Position numbers and translations under genes: made by a program
The notes under the pieces: model-generated
Told to the model about the DNA's origin: nothing
Databases searched by the model: none
What the model saw: the letters and a program-made list of their open reading frames with translations, nothing else
Shown: piece by piece, positions 46,558 to 55,374 of the stretch
Position numbering within the stretch: position 1 is the stretch's first letter
How the letters are laid out: every line of letters starts with the position of its first letter
Origin: a bacterium
GTDB lineage: Bacteria; Bacteroidota; Ignavibacteria; Kapaibacteriales; UBA7675
DNA length: 64,000 bases
Reading direction: 5' to 3'
Assembly: GCA_030430495.1 (NCBI GenBank)
Contig: JAUIKM010000021.1
Location: forward strand, 30,892-94,891

Positions 46558-47940
46558 ATGGCCTACAAACGCAGCATCGGCGTTCATACTTACATTTTCG
46601 ACACTCTGGCGGATCTTCTTGCCAGGGCGACTCCGCTGCGCTCGGGCGATGTACTGGCCGGTGTCGCCGCCCGCTCCGAGCTGGAACGCGTCGCGGCACA
46701 GATGGTTCTGGCCGACCTGCCGCTGCGGGAGATCATTGCAACCGATTTGATACCGGCTGAAATCGACGAGGTAACGCGCCTGATCGGCGAAACGCACGAC
46801 GCAGCTGCGTTCAGACGTATTCCGGCCACAACCGTCGGCGATTTTCGCAACTGGCTGCTGCTCGATACGACGACCGGCGCGATACTGCGGGACATCGCGC
46901 GCGGAATCACTCCCGAAATGGCGGCAGCCGTAAGCAAGATCATGCGCAATCAGGATCTGATAGCAGTCGCGGCCAAAATCCGGAATGTGACTGCATTTCG
47001 TACGACCATCGGACAGGCGGGCCGACTGGCGGTGCGCCTGCAACCCAATGACCCGGTTGACAGTCCGCGCGGCATCGCGGCGCAGATTGTCGACGGCCTG
47101 TGTTACGGCTGCGGCGACGCGGTCATCGGCATAAACCCGGCCGGCGACAATCCCGCTCAGGTGGCGGCGCTGCTGCATATGCTCGACGAGATCCGCCGGC
47201 AGTACGACATTCCAACGCAGAGCTGCGTTTTGACGCACGTCACAACCACGATCGAGGCGATTGAGCGCGGCGTGCCGGTCGATCTGGTGTTTCAGTCCAT
47301 CGGCGGCAGCCAGGCCGTTAACGACAGTTTCGGCGTCAATATCAGTTTATTGCGCGAAGCGCACGATGCCGCAGGCCAATTGCGGCGCGGCACCGTCGGC
47401 GACAACTGCATGTATTTTGAGACCGGGCAGGGCAGCGCCCTCTCGGCCGACGCACATCACGGGCTGGATCAACAGACTATAGAGGTGCGTGCATACGGAC
47501 TTGCGCGTGCCTTCAGCCCCCTTCTGGTCAATACCGTCGTAGGATTTATCGGGCCGGAGTACCTGTACGACGGCAAACAGATCACCCGAGCGGGGCTGGA
47601 GGATCATTTCTGCGGCAAACTGCTGGGTTTGCCCATGGGCGTAGACGTCTGTTACACCAACCACGCCGAAGCCGATCAGGACGACATGGACAACCTGCTG
47701 ACGCTGCTCGGCGTGGCCGGCTGTAATTTTGTTATGGGCGTGGCGGGCGCCGACGACGTCATGCTCAATTACCAGAGCACGTCCTTCCACGATGCCATGT
47801 ACCTGCGTTCCGTTCTGGGCCTGCGTCCGGCGCCGGAATTCGAACGCTGGTTAATTGACATGGGCCTGTTTAACGGCGATCTGCGGCCGATGGACGGACC
47901 GCGCCGCGCCGAAAAATTGCTGGGGATGAAATCGCTGTGA
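46558..47940 (+). CDS. eutB: Ethanolamine ammonia-lyase large subunit
   Basis: A 460-residue TIM-barrel subunit of the adenosylcobalamin-dependent enzyme that turns ethanolamine into acetaldehyde and ammonia. RLQPNDPVDSPRGIAAQIVDGLCYGCGDAVIGINPA, DLVFQSIGGSQ, NCMYFETGQGS and MGVDVCYTNHAEADQDDMDNL are conserved EutB stretches, including substrate-binding acidic residues. Its TGA overlaps the GTG of eutC by four bases (GTGA), so the subunits are translated together. No EutA reactivating factor or microcompartment shell genes are in the window. Confidence 0.97.
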   Translation: MAYKRSIGVHTYIFDTLADLLARATPLRSGDVLAGVAARSELERVAAQMVLADLPLREIIATDLIPAEIDEVTRLIGETHDAAAFRRIPATTVGDFRNWLLLDTTTGAILRDIARGITPEMAAAVSKIMRNQDLIAVAAKIRNVTAFRTTIGQAGRLAVRLQPNDPVDSPRGIAAQIVDGLCYGCGDAVIGINPAGDNPAQVAALLHMLDEIRRQYDIPTQSCVLTHVTTTIEAIERGVPVDLVFQSIGGSQAVNDSFGVNISLLREAHDAAGQLRRGTVGDNCMYFETGQGSALSADAHHGLDQQTIEVRAYGLARAFSPLLVNTVVGFIGPEYLYDGKQITRAGLEDHFCGKLLGLPMGVDVCYTNHAEADQDDMDNLLTLLGVAGCNFVMGVAGADDVMLNYQSTSFHDAMYLRSVLGLRPAPEFERWLIDMGLFNGDLRPMDGPRRAEKLLGMKSL

Positions 47941-48722
47941 GTGTTTCCGACGACGAGCTGGTTCAACAGGATGCGTGGTCGCAGTTGCGGCGGCACACTG
48001 CGGCGCGGATCGCGCTCGGTCGCTGCGGCAATGCCGCACCGACTGCGGCACTGCTCGATTTCAGATTGGGACATGCCGCCGCGCGCGACGCCGTTCACGT
48101 TCCGCTGGATTTTGAGGAGCTGCAACGCGCCGTGCAGAAACTGACGGCGCTGTCTGTATTACAACTGCACAGCGACGCGCGCGACCGCGCCGAATACCTA
48201 AGGCGACCGGATCTGGGCGCCAAACCCGATCAGGCCTCAGCGGCGTTGCTCCGCCGCGCGGCCACTGCGGATGCCTGTGATCTGGCGCTGGTAGCGGCCG
48301 ATGGACTCTCGGCTGCGGCGCTGACTCAAAACCTGCTTCCCCTGCTGCAGATTCTCCTGCCAAAAATCAGACGGGCCGGTCTGCGTCTTGCACCCTTTTG
48401 TCTGGTCGCCCAGGGGCGCGTCGCTATCGGCGATCACGTCGGTGCGGCGCTGAACACCAGGTTGACAGCGGTGCTCATCGGCGAGCGCCCCGGTCTCTCG
48501 TCGCACAACAGTCTCGGCGTCTACCTGACGCACAACGCCCGGCCGGGCGTTGGCAACGACAAGCGCAACTGCATCTCCAACATCCGGCCTGAGGGATTGT
48601 CGCACGAGGCCGCCGCCGAAAAACTCATGTATCTGATTGGCGAGTCGCTGCGGCGCGGTGTTTCGGGTGTGGCGCTCAAAGACACACAGTCGGTCGACGC
48701 GGGCGGGCGACTCAGAGACTGA
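47937..48722 (+). CDS. eutC: Ethanolamine ammonia-lyase small subunit
   Basis: A 261-residue partner of EutB that completes the adenosylcobalamin site. After a short N-terminus come ARIALGRCGNAAPT, LDFRLGHAAARDAVHVPLDF, RAEYLRRPDLGA, FCLVAQGRVAIGD, LIGERPGLSSHNSLGVYLTHNAR and CISNIRPEGL, all characteristic of EutC. It starts at GTG 47937 overlapping the EutB stop. The usual longer N-terminal linker of enterobacterial EutC is shorter here. Confidence 0.96.
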   Translation: MSVSDDELVQQDAWSQLRRHTAARIALGRCGNAAPTAALLDFRLGHAAARDAVHVPLDFEELQRAVQKLTALSVLQLHSDARDRAEYLRRPDLGAKPDQASAALLRRAATADACDLALVAADGLSAAALTQNLLPLLQILLPKIRRAGLRLAPFCLVAQGRVAIGDHVGAALNTRLTAVLIGERPGLSSHNSLGVYLTHNARPGVGNDKRNCISNIRPEGLSHEAAAEKLMYLIGESLRRGVSGVALKDTQSVDAGGRLRD

Positions 48723-48817
48723 AGACGGTGGCGGTGTGCCGGACGGCGTAAAAATCAACTTCGGGCCGTGCGCGCCGCACGCGACATTTACAGCGCATCT
48801 ATTGCGGGACCAACACA

Positions 48818-49951
48818 GTGACTCAACGGCACGACATCAAACGCATTGTCATTTTAACGCAGAATTACTTTCCGCTGATCGGCGGCATCACAACCTGGTG
48901 CTACGAATACGCCTGCGCCTTCCGGGACATGGGTTTTGAAGTCGTCGTCGTTGCTCCCGGCCCCGCCGACCTTCCGCCGGATCCCGACGAAGGTTTTCAC
49001 ATTATCCGGCTGAGCGACCGCAACTGGAAAACGCGCAAGAACTACCGCATTTATGGCGCGATTAAACATCTGATCAATGCCGAGACTGTTTTTCTTTGCG
49101 CCAACTGGAAAATGGCCGTGCCCTGTATGATGCACTCTCTGCATCGTCGCATCCGATATTTCACCGCGGTGCACGGGCTGGACGCCTTTGAACGCCGCAA
49201 AGTTAATCGCCGGATTCAACATCTGGCATTTGCGCGCGGGGACGGCATTATCCCCGTGAGCAAGTACACGCTGGATCTGATGCAACCCTTTAATATTGCG
49301 CCGGAAAAATATCGGGTTGTCAACAACGGCGTCGATCTGGACAAATTCCCGCTGTTGCCGCGCGATCCGGCAATTGAGCGAAAGTACGGCTTCGGCGAGG
49401 AGTTCCGTTTAATCAGTATCAGCCGTATCGACATCCGCAAGGGTTTTGACATGACGATCCGCGCGCTGCCTTTTGTTAACAAACCGGTTGTGTACTATAT
49501 CGCCGGCGAGGGCAAGTATCGGTTGGAGCTCGAACGCATTATCGCCGAACTCAATCTGGCCGATCGCGTGAAGTTTATCGGCTTTGTGCCGGACGAAGAG
49601 TTGGCGGCGGTCTATACTTGCGGCGATCTGTTCAGCATGCCGTCGCGTCGCTACAAAAACTCCGTCGAGGGATTTGGCATTGTTTATCTGGAGGCGGCGG
49701 CCTGCGGCGTTCCGGCGATTGCCGGCAAGAATTCAGGTGGCGAGGACGCCGTGCTGGATGGTGAAACCGGTTTTCTGGTCGACCCGCATTCGCCGGAGGA
49801 CATTGCCGCGGCGATTAACAGGGCCATCGAAGACCGCGATCTGTTAAACAGCATGCAAACTCGGGGCCGCAATCGCGTTGAGCAGTTTTTCACCTGGAAA
49901 TACCTCGCATCTCAGATGCTCGATTTCATGCGCGAGCGTCTGGACGCTTGA
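48818..49951 (+). CDS. Glycosyltransferase family 4
   Basis: A 377-residue two-domain (GT-B) enzyme starting at GTG 48818. NYFPLIGGITTWCYEYACAF near residue 17 is the N-terminal glycine-rich acceptor loop; PVSKYTLDLM and RVVNNGVDLDKF lie in the inter-domain region; ISRIDIRKGFD and the C-terminal EGFGIVYLEAAACGVP is the nucleotide-sugar binding EX7E signature; GETGFLVDPHSPEDIA follows. It builds a polysaccharide or glycolipid at the cytoplasmic face. It lies 95 bp after eutC but is probably a separate function. Confidence 0.9.
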   Translation: MTQRHDIKRIVILTQNYFPLIGGITTWCYEYACAFRDMGFEVVVVAPGPADLPPDPDEGFHIIRLSDRNWKTRKNYRIYGAIKHLINAETVFLCANWKMAVPCMMHSLHRRIRYFTAVHGLDAFERRKVNRRIQHLAFARGDGIIPVSKYTLDLMQPFNIAPEKYRVVNNGVDLDKFPLLPRDPAIERKYGFGEEFRLISISRIDIRKGFDMTIRALPFVNKPVVYYIAGEGKYRLELERIIAELNLADRVKFIGFVPDEELAAVYTCGDLFSMPSRRYKNSVEGFGIVYLEAAACGVPAIAGKNSGGEDAVLDGETGFLVDPHSPEDIAAAINRAIEDRDLLNSMQTRGRNRVEQFFTWKYLASQMLDFMRERLDA

Positions 49952-49967
49952 ACACAACCCGCCTGAG

Positions 49968-50008
49968 CACTTCGCCCTGCGTTGCATGGCTTGTTTTTTC
50001 TCTTGTTA
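49968..50008 (+). repeat. Dispersed ~50-bp repeat, copy D
   Basis: Starts 16 bp after the glycosyltransferase stop. CACTTCGCCCTGCGTTGC then ATGGCTTGTTTTTTCTCTTG; the most diverged of the four copies. Confidence 0.65.
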
Positions 50009-50066
50009 ATCCCGCGGTGCGGCGTCGCGCGCAGTTGAGTTTGTGCAAGACTTCAGCAGCACAGAG

Positions 50067-50258
50067 TTAACGCTCGGACTTCCGTCGGTTTCTGGTGTTG
50101 ATAACGCGATAATGACGAGTGTTCCGCCTGCGCCTGATCCACCACAGCAGCGCCAGACTGGCTGCCAGATTGAAAAACCACAGGAATTGAATTATACCCA
50201 ATTCGGCCTCCGGGCAGAGTGAGGAGTCGTGAGGCAGGCGCTGTGCCCATTCTGTCAA
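50067..50258 (-). CDS. Possible small single-helix membrane protein
   Basis: A 63-residue frame that begins at TTG 50258, overlapping the stop of the preceding gene (TTGA). It has one membrane helix (GIIQFLWFFNLAASLALLWWI) followed by a basic stretch (RRRRN), a reasonable layout for a tail facing the cytoplasm. No family and no ribosome site; kept because of the overlap and helix. Confidence 0.4.
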   Translation of the reverse strand: MTEWAQRLPHDSSLCPEAELGIIQFLWFFNLAASLALLWWIRRRRNTRHYRVINTRNRRKSER

Positions 50259-50773
50259 TCGAATGTGTCGGTCGCCAGGTCCTGCCGCCCGCTGCGCGGA
50301 TGGCGATACCAGGGCCAGTCGTTCCAGACGCCGCGGTATGCGCCGAGCGCTTCAAGCGCCGGGCGCTCAGCCTCGGTGACCGGAGCAAGATGAAATCCCG
50401 GCTGTTTGCGCGGAACCGGCGGGCGCTTACTGCCATAACCGATAGAATACAGGATGCGCGCCACGTCGTCGGCATGACCGCGTTCGATACGGTATTTAAC
50501 GTGCCGCTCGCGATATAAAATCTTTGTGATATCCGCCCCGCTCATAGCGCGCGGCGCGCGTTCTTTATCGAACGACTGGGGATTTTTGATGTAGAGCCGC
50601 ACGACCCACTTGTCGTCCGACACCCAGGGATATGCCACGATGCCGGGAATCGTCCGTTCCAGCAGCTCGGCGTCGAACTGCGCCAGCGCCAGCAGCTCAT
50701 CCGTTGTCAGTTTGTCGTAGTTGTCGAAGTCGATCAGGTCGGAGCGTTTGTGTATCGCAGCGTAGTTTGCCAT
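50255..50773 (-). CDS. Protein of unknown function
   Basis: A 172-codon gene from ATG 50773; in-frame starts at 50836 (ATG) and 50842 (TTG) would add about 22 residues. The sequence (DLIDFDNYDKLTTDELLALAQFDAELLERTIPGI, KWVVRLYIKNP, GYGSKRPPVPRKQPG, WPWYRHPR) is soluble and has good codon use for the region, but I recognise no family. The only neighbour on the strand is the possible small membrane gene that overlaps its stop. Confidence 0.65.
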   Translation of the reverse strand: MANYAAIHKRSDLIDFDNYDKLTTDELLALAQFDAELLERTIPGIVAYPWVSDDKWVVRLYIKNPQSFDKERAPRAMSGADITKILYRERHVKYRIERGHADDVARILYSIGYGSKRPPVPRKQPGFHLAPVTEAERPALEALGAYRGVWNDWPWYRHPRSGRQDLATDTFD

Positions 50774-51120
50774 GAGATTGCTTTGAGTATTGCGAAATCG
50801 CGACCGCGCGGCATGCAACAGTCCGGTCACAAACATACGCAATTCAGGCCGACGAGCGGCCAGGCTTTACTGTTGAAATGCATGGATATACATTTATACT
50901 TATATATTCGACATCTGTCATAGTCCGATGAATATGAACTTCTAACTCGCCGACTAACAAAAGAGTCAGAAAAGCCTGCCGGAATCCGCAGGAGACGGCA
51001 AAGCGTTCATGCCGCACCACAAAGACGCATGCAAAAATTCCTGCCGCCATGTCCAATTTGCAACGCCCTGCCTGTCGTAATGCAAACGACATTTTATCAT
51101 GCAAGTCAGGGAACTCATCA
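50774..51120. other. Gene-less stretch between divergent genes
   Basis: A/T-rich around 50890-50930, as expected for promoters; no gene or repeat recognised. Confidence 0.5.
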
Positions 51121-51552
51121 ATGGAAATTATCAAGGAAGTCCAGGTCGACGCGCCGGCGTCCAAAGTGTATGCGGCGTTTACCGATGCGCAGGAAATGGC
51201 GGGATGGTGGTGCAAGGACGCTCAGCTGGGCAGCAAGCCGGGCGCTGTCAACAAAATGCGTTTTAACAAAGAGGGGCAGATCGTCGACATGCAATTCCGC
51301 ATTGTCGAGCTCGAGCCCGAAAAACACCTCGTCTGGTCCTGCGTGGAAAATACCTTCGCCCCCTGGGTTGGCACGGCTTTCTGTGTGGATATTTCATCCG
51401 ACGGCGAAAACTCAAACGTGCGGCTGACTCACAGCGGCTGGGATGTCGACAAGTTCGGCCAGGAAGTCATCGACAACGTCAGCGGCGGCTGGGACCACTT
51501 TTTGCAGAGTTTAAGCAGCTACTGCAAAACCGGTGTTGGTGCGGCGATTTGA
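51121..51552 (+). CDS. SRPBCC/AHSA1-like protein
   Basis: A 143-residue protein from ATG 51121 with AGGGA nine bases upstream. IKEVQVDAPASKVYAAFTDAQEMAGWWCKDAQ at the start, LEPEKHLVWSC, and the C-terminal helix GGWDHFLQSLSSYCKTG fit the AHSA1 branch of the START-like fold. It probably binds a small hydrophobic ligand. Convergent with the ECF sigma gene, a family that often has such companions. Confidence 0.85.
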   Translation: MEIIKEVQVDAPASKVYAAFTDAQEMAGWWCKDAQLGSKPGAVNKMRFNKEGQIVDMQFRIVELEPEKHLVWSCVENTFAPWVGTAFCVDISSDGENSNVRLTHSGWDVDKFGQEVIDNVSGGWDHFLQSLSSYCKTGVGAAI

Positions 51553-51640
51553 TTCTCCAGGGAAACGGGCTTCCGCGGGCACCGCGTCTGTGGAGGTCCG
51601 TTGTTGTGTATGTCCGACGGATCAGCTACAGCCCGAAATA

Positions 51641-52927
51641 TTAAACATCCTGCTGCTGTATCAAGAGCAATTGTTTGTCGATGAACCGGCGCTCAGCCGG
51701 TGATTGCGTCAGTCCGCGCGCCCGTTTCAGATAACGTGCCGCGCCGTTCGTGTCGCCTAGTTTAATGCGGAACATGCCTTGAGCCGCCGTCAAAAGGTAA
51801 TAGTCTTTCAGCCGCCCGTTCTGCTCCAGCGCGTCGAGTCGCTGAATGGCCGCTGCGGCGTTTTCCGTGCAGGCGCTCACAATCGCGATGTTGAGATCGA
51901 TAACGGGATTGGGTTTGAGCTTTGCCAGCAGCTCGTATTTGTGTTGTATACTCTGCCAGTTAGTCGTTGCAAAACTCGGGGCCAGACAGTGTTCCGCGGC
52001 GATTCCGGCCTCAAGATGCCAGGCACTCAACTCACTGCCGCGTCGCGAAAGCTCCAGGTGCTGCATGCCCGCCGCAATCAGTTCCCGGTTCCAGAGCGAC
52101 CGATCCTGTTCTTCAAAAATGACAATGCCGCCATCTTCATCCGTGCGCGCTTCAAAACGCGCGGCGTGCAGACACATCAGCGCAAACAGCGCGTGAAGGT
52201 CGGGTCGGTCGTGGAATTGCTCCTGAAGCAATCGGCACAATCGCATCGCTTCGGCGCACATGTCGCGCCGGATGATGCTGTCGGCGTGGCTGGAACTATA
52301 GCCTTCGTTAAACATCAGGTAGAGCGTCAGGCCGACAGCGGAAATCCGCAGCTGCAATTCCTCGCCCGAGGGTATGACAAACTCGGGGCGTTTATCGCGT
52401 AGCGTGCGGCGCGCCCGGTACAGCCGTTTGTTTATCAGGCTGTCGTTGGTCATAAGCGCCGAGGCCACCTCGCGCACGCCGAATCCACAGAGAGTTTTGA
52501 GCGTCAACGCTATTTGTGACGTCAGGCTCAGCGCCGGGTGGCAGCAGGTAAATATCATGCGCAGCTGACTGTCGCGGATCTCATCTTCCAGAAAAATGTC
52601 GTCAATCTCAACAGTGGCGAGCATGCCGCCGGCAATGACGTCGTTGTTGCGGCGGGCGGACTGTTGACGCGCGACTTCGTTCAGCGCCTTGTTTTTGGCG
52701 ACGCGCATCAGCCAGGCGGCGGGATGGTCGGGGATGCCGCCGAGGCTCCAGGCATCCAGAGCGGCAATAAGAGTATCCTGGACAATGTCTTCGGCCAGCT
52801 CAATTCCGGCGGTGCCGAAAAAGCGCGTTAATACGGCGGTGAGACGTCCCGCTTCGGTTCGAAAACAATGCTCCACGAGCGCTTGCGCGCGTGGATCCCT
52901 TTGCGATGTTTTGGCTGCCTGCTGCAT
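51641..52927 (-). CDS. ECF42-type RNA polymerase sigma factor (DUF6596)
   Basis: A 428-residue extracytoplasmic-function sigma factor from ATG 52927, two bases from the stop of the YCII gene. Region 2 (AEDIVQDTLIAALDAWS, PAAWLMRVAKNKALN) and region 4 (LTLKTLCGFGVREVASALMTNDSLINKRLYRAR) are followed by ~230 residues of TPR-like helices (LMFNEGYSSSHAD..., LNIAIVSACTENAAAAIQRLDAL, AARYLKRARGLT). This long C-terminus and the neighbouring DGPF/YCII protein define the ECF42 group; the extension replaces an anti-sigma factor. The target promoters are not known here. Confidence 0.95.
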   Translation of the reverse strand: MQQAAKTSQRDPRAQALVEHCFRTEAGRLTAVLTRFFGTAGIELAEDIVQDTLIAALDAWSLGGIPDHPAAWLMRVAKNKALNEVARQQSARRNNDVIAGGMLATVEIDDIFLEDEIRDSQLRMIFTCCHPALSLTSQIALTLKTLCGFGVREVASALMTNDSLINKRLYRARRTLRDKRPEFVIPSGEELQLRISAVGLTLYLMFNEGYSSSHADSIIRRDMCAEAMRLCRLLQEQFHDRPDLHALFALMCLHAARFEARTDEDGGIVIFEEQDRSLWNRELIAAGMQHLELSRRGSELSAWHLEAGIAAEHCLAPSFATTNWQSIQHKYELLAKLKPNPVIDLNIAIVSACTENAAAAIQRLDALEQNGRLKDYYLLTAAQGMFRIKLGDTNGAARYLKRARGLTQSPAERRFIDKQLLLIQQQDV

Positions 52928-52928
52928 T

Positions 52929-53273
52929 TCAGTCGATTGGATGCATAAGCGGAGTAACGAGCGGCCGGACTTCAATCCTGTACCAGGGAATTTGCGGTGC
53001 TCGTTTGGCTATTTCTGTTGCCGCTGCCAGATTCGCCGCACGAATCAACATGAACCCGGCCACAATTTCCTTGGGCTCCAGGAATGGACCGTCCGTTACG
53101 ACCGTCTGATCCTCGCGTACTATTGCGCCGGCAGGCTCGAGTTTTTGCCCGGTCAGATACTTGGGTCCCAGCTCTTCGACCCAATCGCGAAACTTGCCGA
53201 GCATTGACTGAATATCTTCCGGCGACATCGTCTGTGTTCCACTGCCACGGATGATCAACAGAAACTCACGCAT
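52929..53273 (-). CDS. YCII-related (DGPF) protein, partner of ECF42
   Basis: A 114-residue protein with GGAG eight bases before the ATG. MREFLLIIRG..., RDWVEELGPKYLTGQKLEPAG and TDGPFLEPKEIVAGFMLIRA are typical of the DGPF branch of YCII proteins, small alpha-beta barrels of unknown enzymatic role almost always encoded with ECF42 sigma factors. One base separates its stop from the sigma start. Confidence 0.95.
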   Translation of the reverse strand: MREFLLIIRGSGTQTMSPEDIQSMLGKFRDWVEELGPKYLTGQKLEPAGAIVREDQTVVTDGPFLEPKEIVAGFMLIRAANLAAATEIAKRAPQIPWYRIEVRPLVTPLMHPID

Positions 53274-53950
53274 TCGTCAAACTCCACATTAATTTCTCTT
53301 TACGGGGGGGATACCGGGCGTTGCCGTTGCGTCCGCTGCTCCGGCACGGTCGCCGGCTTAAATCCGCTCTTGTTTGTCACGGGGAGCGAAGTTGGCGTTA
53401 TGCGAGCAGGTCGCCGCGTCGACAATACTTTCGCCATGTGTGATAAAGACAGTTGTCAATTGCAAAAATGGACATCCGGCAAAACAATGCAGACACAACG
53501 GAAAAAGGAAAAGCCGCATCGGATGAGTAATCAATCCGGATGCGGCTTTTATTTGTGTTCCACCCAAGGGTGGATACTGTTTTCCGATTTTAGATCGTGT
53601 TGTCTTTAAGGATCATGGCAACCCATGATCGTGAAGTTTGAATCATGGAATCACCCCCTTTTGAACTGGTTTGACAAAACCTGAACTGTGGAAGGCCGAC
53701 ACTATCGTGTCCGGTTCCTGTTTGTGTTCGAAATCATTCGCGCACCACCTCCCTCAAGTTTTGTGAACAATCGCCGGTGCAATTTGCACCGGAGTGAGTA
53801 AAACCTTATCGCGATACTGGTCTTGATGTTCCCTGAACATCTACGTGCAAAATGATGAATTGCATCGTCAATGTCAACAGGATTGTCAGGCGGAGAGAAT
53901 TTTTTCCATTTACAGAAAGATAATCGCTCCCGCACGGATCCATTCTGACC
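53274..53950. other. Gene-less stretch with two inverted repeats
   Basis: No gene supported in 677 bp. It holds the terminator-like hairpin at 53509 and a perfect inverted repeat GATCATGG-CAAC-CCATGATC at 53611-53630, which may be a protein site. Confidence 0.55.
53509..53555. terminator. Terminator-like hairpin, T-rich on both sides
   Basis: Arms AAAAGCCGCATC.GGAT and ATCCGGATGCGGCTTTT with a nine-base loop and one bulged base; followed by ATTTGTG on the plus strand and by CCTTTTTCC when read on the minus strand. No gene lies close upstream on either strand, so what it ends is unclear. Confidence 0.65.
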
Positions 53951-54619
53951 TCATGCACCCAGAGCACGAAGCAGAAAGGTTCGAACCGAAGCCGAATTGC
54001 GATAGTAGTCCATCAGTTGCTCGGCCAGATCGTCGGCCGTAATGATTGAAGCATCCGGTTCAACGGAATAGTAAAATGCTTTGTTGAACAGTAAGGGTTG
54101 TGCTTCGGCAGCCGTGCGGAATTCCTTTGGAAGGATTTTGTTTTTTGGGCCGCGAATCTCACCCCAGCTTGCGACGAACCTCTTGTCATTGACGGCCTGA
54201 ACAAACTCTTCATCATGATCCACAATATGCTGACGGACCTGCACCAGGCGGTTTTTATCCAGTTCATACGCCCCGCCGGCCAGCATGACCTTGTCGCCGC
54301 CGAACTGAAAATACAGACCGGGATGTGTGTGGTCTTTGCGGCCCATTGGAGAAATCACGGCCGCCATGTGAGTTTTGTACGGCGATTTATCGGCTGAAAA
54401 CCTGATATCCCGATTAATGCGAAAAATGGCATCCTTGGGCGCGATGGCAATTGATTCATCCTCAATCCGCATGCGCGTGATCATTTCCTGGACGAAGTCC
54501 TGAAACGGCTTCTTGACCACTTTTTCATAGCGCTTTTTATTGGCCAGAAACCACTCTCGCTCATTGTTTGCTTCGAGATCCCGAAAGAACTGTCTGAAGT
54601 CATCGGAAAAATAGGCCAT
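53951..54619 (-). CDS. DUF2461 family protein (TIGR02453)
   Basis: A 222-residue protein. FFRDLEANNEREWFLANKKRYE at the start, FRINRDIRFSADKSPYKTHMAA near 70 and HPGLYFQFGGDKVMLAGGAYEL near 100 are the conserved blocks of DUF2461, a widespread soluble family of unknown activity. The conserved Arg/Asp/Lys cluster suggests a catalytic or nucleic-acid site. It follows the UmuD-like gene on the same strand with a 62-bp gap. Confidence 0.93.
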   Translation of the reverse strand: MAYFSDDFRQFFRDLEANNEREWFLANKKRYEKVVKKPFQDFVQEMITRMRIEDESIAIAPKDAIFRINRDIRFSADKSPYKTHMAAVISPMGRKDHTHPGLYFQFGGDKVMLAGGAYELDKNRLVQVRQHIVDHDEEFVQAVNDKRFVASWGEIRGPKNKILPKEFRTAAEAQPLLFNKAFYYSVEPDASIITADDLAEQLMDYYRNSASVRTFLLRALGA

Positions 54620-54681
54620 AATTCATTGCTCCGGTTGTGACTGAGTGGTCGGAGAATTGCCAGCTCAGCAAGAGTAGGACG

Positions 54682-55008
54682 TCAGAGAGGATGAATCACA
54701 TGTATAGCTACGCCCTGGACCTGGAAATCATCGTACTCGCCAATTTCAATGGGCCGGTAACGAGCATTTTCCGGTTTGAGCCAGATTGTTCCGGCTCGCT
54801 CCAGCATGCGTTTGACTGTGAGCTCACCGTTCAGCATCGCAATCACGATGTCGTTGTTTCGCGCCTGAAGCGCACGGTCTACAATCAGGATATCCCCTTC
54901 CTGGATTCCCGCCTCGACCATTGAATCACCCACGACACGTACGAAGAACGTCGCATCCGGGTGAAGAATCAGATCCTTGTTAAGGTCGATTGCCACCGCT
55001 ACTCTCAT
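54682..55008 (-). CDS. umuD: UmuD-like S24 peptidase lacking the cleavage region
   Basis: A 108-residue protein. The S24 fold has the catalytic serine in VVGDSMVEAG (about residue 30) and the lysine in ELTVKRM (about 66), with WLKPENARYRPIEIG and a final AIHVIHPL as in UmuD. Normal UmuD is ~140 residues and carries an N-terminal arm with the self-cleavage Ala/Cys-Gly; here the protein begins directly at AIDLNKDLILHPDATFF, so it resembles the already processed UmuD'. No umuC or imuB is adjacent. The ATG overlaps the stop of a short upstream frame (ATGAATGA). Confidence 0.85.
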   Translation of the reverse strand: MRVAVAIDLNKDLILHPDATFFVRVVGDSMVEAGIQEGDILIVDRALQARNNDIVIAMLNGELTVKRMLERAGTIWLKPENARYRPIEIGEYDDFQVQGVAIHVIHPL

Positions 55009-55374
55009 TCATGCTGCATCAAACACAACGGCCGCCAATCTCCTGGATCCGCTGCAGTGCGCCAAATATAAAAAGCTTCCACCGTTTGTCCTGCTTTTGG
55101 CCCTTCTGCCGCGACCCGCCTGCTAAATTCAATCGACGCGCGGGTCATATTTCCTTTGGAGAATATCTCGAAAGAGAATATATTGGGCTTGTGCATTCCC
55201 TTCCCGGCGGCTTTGCACTAGCCGAACAACTGCCGGGACTGCAAGCCGAAAACTATCGCCAAGCGGGTGAAATCTGTTTAATTGTACACCAGGCGCAATC
55301 CCGGAACGGATTCCGTCCGGTCGATTCTGCACCCAACTGGATAATAAATTATCACAAAAGAGAATATTGTTATC
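55009..55374. other. Gap between divergent genes; possible short frame
   Basis: A minus-strand frame from ATG 55148 to a stop at 55005 (47 codons) ends overlapping the UmuD-like start, which could couple translation, but it has no family and is not called. The side near 55375 is A/T-rich. Confidence 0.4.

Noticed and set aside
46549..47238. 229-codon minus-strand frame opposite eutB
   Set aside because: eutB is certain here and the frame has no family.
50844..51215. 123-codon minus-strand frame before the AHSA1 gene
   Set aside because: Overlaps the AHSA1 start and the A/T-rich promoter region; no domain.
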